DNA from: DASUGM01 sp036274055
Lineage (GTDB): Bacteria; Acidobacteriota; Vicinamibacteria; Vicinamibacterales; SCN-69-37
Direction of reading: 5' to 3'
NCBI GenBank assembly: GCA_036274055.1
Contig: DASUGM010000178.1
Location: forward strand, 1-39,810
DNA length: 39,810 nucleotides
Below are positions 15,188 through 22,468 of the stretch, piece by piece. The stretch's first letter is position 1. Each line of letters opens with the position of its first letter. The notes under the pieces were generated by a model that worked only from the letters and a program-made list of their open reading frames with translations, had not been told where the DNA came from and searched no databases. A program made the position numbers and the translations under genes.

Positions 15188-15196
15188 AGTACCTGA

Positions 15197-15433
15197 TTGC
15201 TCAGTGCTCAGTGCTGGGTGCTATGTGCTCGGTGCTGGTGGTTGGTGCCTGGTGCGGTGAACACCTCGCTGGTGCGGAGATCCAGGTATCTCGGATGCCG
15301 TGAGTTCGCCGGCTTGACCGGACAGCGCCGCGAGATATCTCGATGCCACTGATGGGTTTGGTGTCGCTCCGCACAAGGCACCAAGCACTTGCACCGAGCC
15401 CGTAGCCACCAAGCACGCCGCACCAAGCATGTA
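15197..15433. repeat. GTGCTNN-class hairpin, copy D, in a divergent gap
   Basis: Left-arm heptads are GTGCTCA GTGCTGG GTGCTAT GTGCTCG GTGCTGG. The best-paired arms are 15227-15257 and 15369-15399, 31 bases with a few mismatches. The centre holds two related palindromes, GAGATCCAGGTATCTC (15277-15292) and CGAGATATCTCG (15331-15342), where other copies hold one. It sits between divergently transcribed genes, so it cannot be a terminator for either and instead occupies both upstream regions. Confidence 0.9.
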
Positions 15434-15456
15434 AGCTCGCCCACCCTCCCCCGCCC

Positions 15457-15462
15457 TATAAT
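15457..15462 (+). promoter_or_regulatory. consensus -10 TATAAT, leaderless start
   Basis: A perfect TATAAT is followed by five bases (GCGTC) and the GTG of the sensor gene at 15468. No ribosome site is possible. No -35 at normal spacing is seen; the upstream DNA is C-rich and then enters the GTGCT hairpin. Confidence 0.55.
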
Positions 15463-15467
15463 GCGTC

Positions 15468-17132
15468 GTGGCCGACGCTACCAAGCGCCACCTGACGGCT
15501 GAGCACGTTGCCGCTCGCGCGCTGCTCGACGCCGCCAGCATCGACGAAGCTGCGCCCAAAATCCTCGAAGCCGTTTGCGACTCCCTCGGCTGGGAGCACG
15601 GCGCGCTCTGGGTCCTGGACAACGACCGCTCGGCGCTGCGCTGCGCGCGGATCTGGAATCCACCGTCGCTCCACTTCCCCGAGTTCGATGCCGCCAGCCG
15701 CGCCGCGACGTTTCCGCGCGGCATCGGCCTGCCCGGGCGGGTCTGGGCGCAGGCCGCGCCGGTGTGGATTCCGGACGTCGCGCACGACGCCAACTTCCCG
15801 CGCGGACCGATTGCGGCGCGCGAAGGCCTGCACGCGGCGCTCGGCTTCCCGGTCATGCTGCGCGGAGAAGTGCTCAGCGTGATGGAGTTCTTCAGCCGGG
15901 AAATTCGCGAGCCCGACCCGGATCTGATCGCGATGTTGACGTCGGTCGGCAATCAAATCGGCATGTTCATCGATCGCCACCGCGCCCAGGACGAGCTCGA
16001 TCGCTTTTTCAATCTTTCCCAGGACATGCTCTGCGTCGCCGGCTTCGACGGCTACTTCACGCGCGTCAACCCGGCGTGGCAGGCGCAACTGGGCTACACG
16101 ACGGAAGAACTGCTCGGCCGGCCGTACATGGAATTCGTCTATCCCGAAGATCGCGCGGCGACGATCTCGGCCGCGGCCGGCCTGAGCAGCGGCGAGAAGC
16201 TGATCTATTTCGAGAACCGCTACATCCACAAGGACGGAACGCTGCGCTGGCTGCTGTGGGCGGCGACGCCGCTGCCGGAACAGCAGGTCATCTACGCGAC
16301 GGCGCGTGACATCACCGACAGCAAGGCCACCGAACAGGCGATGCACGATCTGCTCGAGGAGCTGGCCACCGCGAAGCGCAGCGCCGAAAAGGCCGCGGCG
16401 ACCAAACGCGCGTTCCTCGACGACCTCCACGATCAGCTCAGGACCCCGCTGGACGCGATCAGCGAGGCCGCGGGCGCGCTCGCGGGCCGCCTCGACGCCG
16501 CCGCCAATGCCGAGCTCACCGCGATCCGCGACAAGGCCGACGCACTGCGCGCCGTCGTCGCCGACCAGCTCGACTTCTCGAAGATCGGTGCCGGGCCGTC
16601 GGACAGCGATCCCGCGGCCGAAGTCGTCCGCGACGCGGTCAAAGACGCGCTCGCGAACCGCGACGCGACGCGGATTGAGGTCGTCTCGGCGCGCCCGGAC
16701 TGGGTCGAGCTGCTGGTGCCGTGCACGCGCGAAGCCGCGGATCGCATCCAGAGCGTCACCGCGAAGCTCGATCCCGATCTCGCGCCCGAGCTTCGCGACA
16801 AGATCACGTACGCGCTGCGCGAGCTGTTGCTGAACGCGATCGAGTGGGGCGGCAAGCTCGATCCCCGGCACAAAGTCCGGATCTCCTACCTGCGCGCGAA
16901 GCGCCTGGTGATGTACCGAATCTCCGATCCCGGGCCCGGCTTCGACATCACCGATCTGCCGCACTCGGCGGTCGGCCAGCCCGAGGGCGATCCGATCACC
17001 CACGTGCTGGTGCGCGAGGAAAAAGGAATGCGGCCGGGCGGCTTCGGCCTGCTGACCGTGCGCGCCAGCGTCGACGAACTGCTCTACAACGAGAAGCGCA
17101 ACGAGGTCGTCTTCATCAAATACCTGGACTGA
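15468..17132 (+). CDS. GAF-PAS sensor with degenerate DHp and RsbW-like ATPase domain
   Basis: 554 residues, cytoplasmic. GAF domain about 12-170; PAS domain about 177-290 (FFNLSQDMLCVAGFDGYFTRVNP; HKDGTLRWLLW). A helical region at 290-375 looks like a histidine-kinase dimerisation domain but reads FLDDLHDQLRTPL: Asp322 stands where the phosphoacceptor His should be, with His321 one place earlier. The ATPase domain (about 400-554) has an N box with Asn456 (ALRELLLNAIEWGG), DPGPGFD at 487-493 and GGFGLLTV. It resembles RsbW/SpoIIAB-type ATPases more than classic kinases. It may therefore act by Ser/Thr phosphorylation or as a regulator without autokinase activity. No response regulator is adjacent. 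Confidence 0.85.
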   Translation: MADATKRHLTAEHVAARALLDAASIDEAAPKILEAVCDSLGWEHGALWVLDNDRSALRCARIWNPPSLHFPEFDAASRAATFPRGIGLPGRVWAQAAPVWIPDVAHDANFPRGPIAAREGLHAALGFPVMLRGEVLSVMEFFSREIREPDPDLIAMLTSVGNQIGMFIDRHRAQDELDRFFNLSQDMLCVAGFDGYFTRVNPAWQAQLGYTTEELLGRPYMEFVYPEDRAATISAAAGLSSGEKLIYFENRYIHKDGTLRWLLWAATPLPEQQVIYATARDITDSKATEQAMHDLLEELATAKRSAEKAAATKRAFLDDLHDQLRTPLDAISEAAGALAGRLDAAANAELTAIRDKADALRAVVADQLDFSKIGAGPSDSDPAAEVVRDAVKDALANRDATRIEVVSARPDWVELLVPCTREAADRIQSVTAKLDPDLAPELRDKITYALRELLLNAIEWGGKLDPRHKVRISYLRAKRLVMYRISDPGPGFDITDLPHSAVGQPEGDPITHVLVREEKGMRPGGFGLLTVRASVDELLYNEKRNEVVFIKYLD

Positions 17133-17140
17133 CCACGTCC

Positions 17141-17322
17141 CGTGCGCGGTGCGCCGATACGCGGTGCGCGGTGCGATGTGCGCCTCTCTCCGGTCATCCG
17201 GGTGAAAACCGGCCGGCTCGGCTCGGTGCAACGATGAGTCGACCGCGCTGCGAGTCCAAGTGCACGGTGCACACGCACCGCGCACCGCGCACCGCGCACC
17301 GCGCATTGGCGCACCCCGCACG
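17141..17322. repeat. GTGCGNN-class hairpin, copy E
   Basis: The left arm from 17141 and the right arm ending at 17322 pair over about 34 bases with three mismatches. The arms are heptads of GTGCGCG type, and the right arm repeats GCACCGC four times. The central 70 bases lack the GAGATATCTCGA core but contain GGTCATCCGGGTGAAAACCGGCC. It lies between two plus-strand genes and ends four bases before the -10-like element of the ligase gene. Confidence 0.88.
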
Positions 17323-17325
17323 GAT

Positions 17326-17331
17326 TAAGAT
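17326..17331 (+). promoter_or_regulatory. -10-like TAAGAT, leaderless start
   Basis: TAAGAT is followed by six bases (TCCCCC) and the GTG at 17338. There is no Shine-Dalgarno sequence. Spacing matches the other leaderless candidates in the window. Confidence 0.4.
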
Positions 17332-17337
17332 TCCCCC

Positions 17338-18813
17338 GTGGATTCGTTCGAAGCGCTACAGCAGAAGCTCGTTCCGCTATGGACCTCGATTCGTCGCCTC
17401 AACCAGGACGACCAGACCATCGTCGTCGTGCCGTCGTTGACGCTCGACGCCGGCATTCACGGCGTCCGGCAACAGGCGCTCGAGGAACGGTTTCTGTTTC
17501 TGCTGTTGCTGCTGCGACAGCCGCGGGCGCGGTTGATCTACGTAACCTCGCAGGCGGTTCACCCCGAGGTCATCGACTACTACCTCGATCTGCTGCCCGG
17601 CGTGTTTTCCGGGCACGCGCGTAAGCGCCTCTTCCTGATCTCGCCGCTGGACGGATCGGCGCGGCCCCTCACCCAGAAGCTGCTGGATCGGCCGCGGCTG
17701 GTCGCGCAGATCCGCTCGCTCATCCCCGACCTCAATCGCGCCCACCTCGTGCCCTACAACACGACGACGCTGGAGAAGGACCTGGCGGTGGCGTTGGGGA
17801 TCCCGATGTACGGCGCCGACCCGAAACACTTCGACCTCGGGACCAAAAGCGGCGCAAGAAAGATCTTCGCCGAGGAAGGCGTGCCGCATCCGCTGGGCGT
17901 CGAGCAGCTGCGCACCCCCGAGGATCTGGTCGCGGCGATTGCCGACCTGAAGCGTCGCAAGCAGGCGATCACGCGGGTCGTTGCCAAACTCAACGAAGGC
18001 GTGTCCGGCGACGGCAACGCGACGATCGACGTCGGCGGCGCGACCACGCCGATGGAGATCCGGACGCGCGTCGACGCGATGCGGTTCGAGGCGAGCAGCA
18101 TGACGCTCGATCGCTATCTCGGCAAACTCGCCGAACACGGCGGCATCGTCGAGGAGCTGATCGCCGGACGGGAGTTCCGCAGCCCGAGCGCGCAGCTGCG
18201 GATCACGCCATTGGGCGAGCTCGAACCGCTGTCAACGCACGACCAGCTGCTCGGCGGCCCGAGCGGGCAGGCGTATCTCGGCTGCCGGTTCCCGGCGAAT
18301 CGCGAGTACGGACCCGCGATCATGCACGAGGCCCGGAAAGTCGGCCGCCGGCTGGTCAAGGAGGGCGTGCTCGGCCGGTTCGCGCTCGACTTCGTCGCGG
18401 TGCGCGGTGACCACGGCGCCTGGGAGGTCTACGCAATCGAGATCAACCTGCGCAAGGGCGGCACCACGCACCCGTTCCTGACGCTGCAGTTCCTCACCGA
18501 CGGCACGTTCAATCCCGAGACCGGCGTGTTCACGACGCCGCGCGGCGAACAGAAGTGCTTCGTCGCCAGCGACCACGTCGACTCGCCGGCGTACCGCGTG
18601 TTCACTCACAACGATCTGTTCGACATCGCCGCGCGCCATCGTCTGCATTTCGACCAGTCGCGGCAGACCGGCGTCGTCTTCCACATGGTCAACGGCGTCG
18701 GCGAGCTGGGCTCGTTCGGCCTGACCGCGGTGGGCAACACACACGAAGAGGCGGATGACTTCTACTCACGCACGATTGCCGCGTTGGACTCGGAGGCCCG
18801 GCTGGTCAATTAG
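17338..18813 (+). CDS. ATP-grasp ligase, PGM1-like peptide ligase
   Basis: 491 residues, cytoplasmic. An N-terminal region of about 150 residues (QTIVVVPSLTLDAGIHG) precedes an ATP-grasp fold: GTKSGARKIFAEEGVPHP is the start of the lid domain, VVAKLNEGVSGDGNATID the ATP-binding strand and glycine loop, GIVEELIAGREFRSPS the next strand, and VYAIEINLRKGGTTHPFL the magnesium-binding Glu-x-Asn. The last segment with RKGGTTHPF resembles the C-terminal domain of the pheganomycin peptide ligase PGM1, so ligation of an amine to a carboxylate through an acyl-phosphate is likely. The substrates are unknown. The gene directly follows the GAF-PAS sensor but has its own promoter-like element. The GTG start is supported by that element. 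Confidence 0.82.
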   Translation: MDSFEALQQKLVPLWTSIRRLNQDDQTIVVVPSLTLDAGIHGVRQQALEERFLFLLLLLRQPRARLIYVTSQAVHPEVIDYYLDLLPGVFSGHARKRLFLISPLDGSARPLTQKLLDRPRLVAQIRSLIPDLNRAHLVPYNTTTLEKDLAVALGIPMYGADPKHFDLGTKSGARKIFAEEGVPHPLGVEQLRTPEDLVAAIADLKRRKQAITRVVAKLNEGVSGDGNATIDVGGATTPMEIRTRVDAMRFEASSMTLDRYLGKLAEHGGIVEELIAGREFRSPSAQLRITPLGELEPLSTHDQLLGGPSGQAYLGCRFPANREYGPAIMHEARKVGRRLVKEGVLGRFALDFVAVRGDHGAWEVYAIEINLRKGGTTHPFLTLQFLTDGTFNPETGVFTTPRGEQKCFVASDHVDSPAYRVFTHNDLFDIAARHRLHFDQSRQTGVVFHMVNGVGELGSFGLTAVGNTHEEADDFYSRTIAALDSEARLVN

Positions 18814-18822
18814 TGACCGGTT

Positions 18823-18846
18823 AATGGGTGAATGGGTGATTGCGTG
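18823..18846. repeat. AATGGGTG octad run, single arm
   Basis: Three successive eight-base words: AATGGGTG, AATGGGTG, ATTGCGTG. No complementary arm is found nearby. It looks like a remnant or seed of the hairpin type seen in other gaps, located just after the ligase stop codon. Confidence 0.6.
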
Positions 18847-18944
18847 AGGTGGCCGGTCTCGATGCGGCACTGGTCCAATTCGGACGATTCACGGCGCGGG
18901 CTGAAAACATCCCGATTGCCCGTCTATTGGCGTTCGGAGGGAAC

Positions 18945-21900
18945 ATGCGCACGATCGCGTCTGGAGTGTTGCTGTGCGTGCTCGTGGCCGGCACCGCGCA
19001 CGCGCAAGCCGTCAGGATCAGGACGGCGGGCAACCTGCTCGGACAGGTGGAGGGATTCTGCGACTACCCCGGCGGGCCGTACGACTGGTATCTGAGCGAC
19101 GCGGAGAAAACCGAAAAAGCGGCACGGCTCAAGATGCTTCAGTCGTGCGCCGACAACCTGCAGCGCCCGGCAAAATGGCTCGGCGGTATCCTCGGCCTCG
19201 ACGCGGCGTTGGGCGCCCCGAAGATCAACGACTTGCTCATCCTGACCGGCAACAACATCCCGGCGCGCCACAACCAGATCTTCACCGCGGAGTTGCTCAA
19301 GCTGAAGCCGGCGATGATCGCGGTCGGACCGGAAGATCTCCTTCGCCTCGTCCGCGCACCAGGTTCGACCGCGCAGTCGGTGTTTGCCTGGGCCCGCGGA
19401 TCGGCACAGCCATTGATCGCATCCAACCTTGCGATTCACACGTCGGTGGAAACGGGCGATCTGAACGTGATCGAGCTCGCCACCGAAGACTACGAAGTCC
19501 ACCTCGATCTCCAGTCCAGCGTGTCGTGGCTGTCGTCGTTGAAGGTCGGCTGCCCTGCGGGCCGGAAGCTGACGGCGCGGCTATTCGAGTTCGACGCGAA
19601 ACCGAAGCGTGAGGAATCCGGCACTGAGATCGTCAAGCCGAAGGTCGGTAACTGCGTAAACGGCGCCGACGCGACCGTGACGTTCCCGACCGGGTTGCGG
19701 CCCAACCGCTGGTACCGCCTGATCATCGAAGAGGGCGGTTTCGACAAGGCCATCGCCGTGTTCCAGACGGACGCGGCGTTGACGCCGGCCGCCGCGAATA
19801 CCGGCGAGCTCGCCGGCTTTCCGGCGCTGTACCGGGCTGACATCGCCCTGCTGCTGACGTCGCTCATCGATCCCAGCCAGCGCGATCGGGCCGCCGATCC
19901 GAACTGGGTGTGGAAAGAGGCCGGCAGTTCCCATGAGCTGGTGGTGCTCGACCCGCAAAAGACCCTGGCCACGATGCTCGCGCGAGCCACGGTCAAGAAC
20001 GGGCTGCCGCCGAACATCCTCCTCGCCTCCTCGCTGGACGACGCGACGATGACGGCGCTGTTCGACAAACGGCCGGAAATCCGTTTTGTCGTGCTGCCGC
20101 CGGAAAGCGGTCTGCTCGGCCGAGCCGCACCCGAAGTCCGCCCCGACGACGCGGAGAAAGCGACCAAGACGCGCTACTCAGGCGACCAGGGCTTCGTCGG
20201 CATCATTGACGCGCTCTACGACGAAGCGACGCGCGTGATGGTCAGACCGGAATGGTTCGGCGAGACGCTGATCGACGTCGAGGCCACGTTCGCCACGAAG
20301 AGCGACGCGCGTTCGATCAAGGTTGCGAAGGTCAACGTCGATGTCGTCGCCGGCGCGGAACTGAAGACCTCCGTCAGCGGACCGGATGTGATCTACAGCG
20401 CGCTCCTGGACAGCACCGAAACCATCATCGAGCGCACCGCTTTCTACCGGAACTGTCCCAAGGATCCTGCCGGCCAGTGCAAGGACTTCACGAGCATCTG
20501 GACGGACGGGCTGATGGCGGCGATCGGCGACGCGGTCAGAGGCGCGGCCGACGCGGATCTGTCGCTGGTGAGCCAGGACATCGTCGACACCGATTACCAG
20601 GATTACGTCAAGACGCTGGTCGGCAGCCTCGGCACCGGCGTCGTATCGCGGTACGTGCTCGAGCGGCTCGTGTACGAAAGTCCGCGGATGGTCCGCGCGA
20701 CCGTGCCGGGCGCGAAGATCTTCGAGACGCTGGTCAAGGCACTCAAGGCCGACCCGGCGCTGTGCATCTCCGGGGCGGCGCTGGCCTGCCCGGCAACCAT
20801 CGATGAAAAGCATCCCGAACGGTTGCGCATCAACGATCGCATCGTCAATCCGCTGATGTACTACGCGATTGCCCTGCCGGACGAACTCGCCGAGGAGCTT
20901 GGTCTGCCACACGACGACAACCTGGGCAGCGACATCGTCAGCGCGTTCGACGACTATCTCAAACGGGCGCAGTGGCAGCTCCCCGGGCCGGGGACGGGGC
21001 CCTTGAGTGAGCGGCTCGAAGCGCTGCGAAACCAGCGCGCCGACCACTTCATCAGCGTGCCGACGCTGGACTTCGGTTTCGTCCTCTCGCAGCCGCGGGA
21101 TCCCGAGAATCGGACTGGTGTCCGCCAGGCGCTGGGCCTCGAATTCAGCGGCGCGACCAAGAACCGCATCCTGTCGCTGACGCTCGAAAGCGACTCGGCG
21201 GTCATCGACGAAGCGGCCTGGGCGCTGCGGATTCCGGCGTCGATCAAGCTTGCGCGCAAGAACGAAGTCGACGTGATCTCGTACGACAGCGATGCGTTCT
21301 CGATCGGCGGCCGCGCCGACTGGAAGCTGAAGCTGACGCGGATCTATGGCGGCACGTTTTTCGACGGCCAATTGCGGCCGCGGCCCGGATCGGTGACGGC
21401 GTCGCGGCCGCTGCCCGACGGCCGCGACGGGTTCAGTTCGACCGAGACCGCGACGTTCAGCCTGAAGCTGCCGGTCGAGCCGAGGCGTTACTGGTACGGC
21501 GCCGCCGGCGTCGATTTCATCGAGTTGCGCGAGTTTCCGATCTCGCGAAAGCTGAGCATGAACCTCAAACGCCTGGGCACACGCGCGGCCTTCGGCGAGG
21601 AGTACAACGTGCCGACCGGGTTGGTGATTGGCGACGTCACCCAGTCGCTCGACGACTTGCGGACGCTCGGCGCGCAGAAACTGCTCAACAGCTACTTCGC
21701 GGAACACGTCGACACGCTGACGAGCGAGACGCCGATCGCGATCACCCTCGACTCGCCGCGGCTGACCCGCTGGGAAGGCGACGCCGACATCGAGGTCAAG
21801 CTCAAACAGTCGAAGGAGCACACTGGTCAGGTGTTGTTCCGGCATCGGCAGTACTGGTATCCCGCCGGCCTGGAGGCGCTGTCGCTGCTGACCCGCGACA

Positions 21901-22082
21901 CCCGCATCGAACTCAGGTTTGCGTTCTCGCTGTGGGGGCGGCTGAAAGCGACGCCGTCGTACCTCTATCAGCGCGCCAAGACCCAGGCAGACGACCGCAA
22001 CATCTTCACCTATCACCGGTTCGAGCTGAAGCTCTCGGCGCCGTTCGTCTGGCGCTTCGGGCGGGGCGGGCTGCTGCGATAG
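18945..22082 (+). CDS. large exported protein resembling a metal-site-free 5'-nucleotidase
   Basis: 1045 residues with a signal peptide (MRTIASGVLLCVLVAGTAHAQ). ATG 18945 follows a GGAGGG ribosome site; an upstream frame start at 18840 has neither. The first 450 residues follow the order of 5'-nucleotidase/calcineurin-like proteins: NLLGQVEG, GLDAALGAPKINDLLILTGNNIPARHN, AMIAVGPEDLL, AQPLIASNLAIHTS and VMVRPEWFGETLIDVEATF. At the places where metal ligands are expected (DxH, GNHE) other residues stand, for example GPED for GNHE. The C-terminal half is beta-rich and may form an outer-membrane or surface domain; it ends FVWRFGRGGLLR. Catalysis therefore looks lost; a binding or structural role is possible. 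This reading is tentative. Confidence 0.7.
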   Translation: MRTIASGVLLCVLVAGTAHAQAVRIRTAGNLLGQVEGFCDYPGGPYDWYLSDAEKTEKAARLKMLQSCADNLQRPAKWLGGILGLDAALGAPKINDLLILTGNNIPARHNQIFTAELLKLKPAMIAVGPEDLLRLVRAPGSTAQSVFAWARGSAQPLIASNLAIHTSVETGDLNVIELATEDYEVHLDLQSSVSWLSSLKVGCPAGRKLTARLFEFDAKPKREESGTEIVKPKVGNCVNGADATVTFPTGLRPNRWYRLIIEEGGFDKAIAVFQTDAALTPAAANTGELAGFPALYRADIALLLTSLIDPSQRDRAADPNWVWKEAGSSHELVVLDPQKTLATMLARATVKNGLPPNILLASSLDDATMTALFDKRPEIRFVVLPPESGLLGRAAPEVRPDDAEKATKTRYSGDQGFVGIIDALYDEATRVMVRPEWFGETLIDVEATFATKSDARSIKVAKVNVDVVAGAELKTSVSGPDVIYSALLDSTETIIERTAFYRNCPKDPAGQCKDFTSIWTDGLMAAIGDAVRGAADADLSLVSQDIVDTDYQDYVKTLVGSLGTGVVSRYVLERLVYESPRMVRATVPGAKIFETLVKALKADPALCISGAALACPATIDEKHPERLRINDRIVNPLMYYAIALPDELAEELGLPHDDNLGSDIVSAFDDYLKRAQWQLPGPGTGPLSERLEALRNQRADHFISVPTLDFGFVLSQPRDPENRTGVRQALGLEFSGATKNRILSLTLESDSAVIDEAAWALRIPASIKLARKNEVDVISYDSDAFSIGGRADWKLKLTRIYGGTFFDGQLRPRPGSVTASRPLPDGRDGFSSTETATFSLKLPVEPRRYWYGAAGVDFIELREFPISRKLSMNLKRLGTRAAFGEEYNVPTGLVIGDVTQSLDDLRTLGAQKLLNSYFAEHVDTLTSETPIAITLDSPRLTRWEGDADIEVKLKQSKEHTGQVLFRHRQYWYPAGLEALSLLTRDTRIELRFAFSLWGRLKATPSYLYQRAKTQADDRNIFTYHRFELKLSAPFVWRFGRGGLLR

Positions 22083-22096
22083 AGCGATGGCGAATA

Positions 22097-22133
22097 TGGT
22101 AGGCAGTCTACCAATATGGTAGATTGCCTACCA
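22097..22133. promoter_or_regulatory. near-palindromic PadR operator
   Basis: Two inverted repeats, TGGTAGGCAGTCTACCA (22097-22113) and TGGTAGATTGCCTACCA (22117-22133), together form a nearly perfect 37-base palindrome ending two bases before the padR GTG. PadR repressors typically bind dyads of this kind in their own promoter, so this is very probably the autoregulatory operator of the PadR-ADOP operon. Confidence 0.8.
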
Positions 22134-22135
22134 TC

Positions 22136-22468
22136 GTGGCCGCCACCAGACAGCCCGTTCTGCAGGGCACGCTCGACCTGCTCATCCTCCGCACTCTGCT
22201 CTTCGGCCCGGTGCACGGCCACGGCATCGCCAAACACATCCAGCGGATCTCCGAGGACGTGCTCCAGGTCGAGCACGGCTCGCTCTACCCGGCGCTGCAG
22301 CGGCTCGAACGCAAGGGCCTGATCGCGGCAAAGTGGGAGGCCGACGAACGCGGCCGCGAACTCAAGCGTTATCGCCTGACCGCCGCCGGCAGGAAACAGC
22401 TGTCGATCGAAGAATCCAGGTGGGCGTCGCTCGTCCGCGCCGTCGGGCGGCTGCTGAAGCCGGTATGA
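22136..22468 (+). CDS. PadR-family transcriptional regulator
   Basis: 110 residues: a winged helix-turn-helix of the PadR family covering LQGTLDLLILRTLLFGPVHGHGIAKHIQ (helices 1-2), VEHGSLYPALQRLERKGLIAAKW (recognition helix and wing) and ELKRYRLTAAGRKQL, with a short C-terminal helix for dimerisation. It should repress its own operon until an effector binds. The length and neighbour fit the acidobacterial PadR subfamily described together with ADOP permeases. I use GTG 22136; a TTG at 22124 would lie inside the operator. The stop overlaps the start of the permease gene (ATGA). Confidence 0.92.
   Translation: MAATRQPVLQGTLDLLILRTLLFGPVHGHGIAKHIQRISEDVLQVEHGSLYPALQRLERKGLIAAKWEADERGRELKRYRLTAAGRKQLSIEESRWASLVRAVGRLLKPV

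Noticed and set aside
15456..17321. 621-residue minus-strand open frame
   Set aside because: Opposite the GAF-PAS sensor and running through a hairpin; no recognisable domain.
20178..22016. 612-residue minus-strand open frame
   Set aside because: Shadow of the large exported protein, with random-like charged composition.
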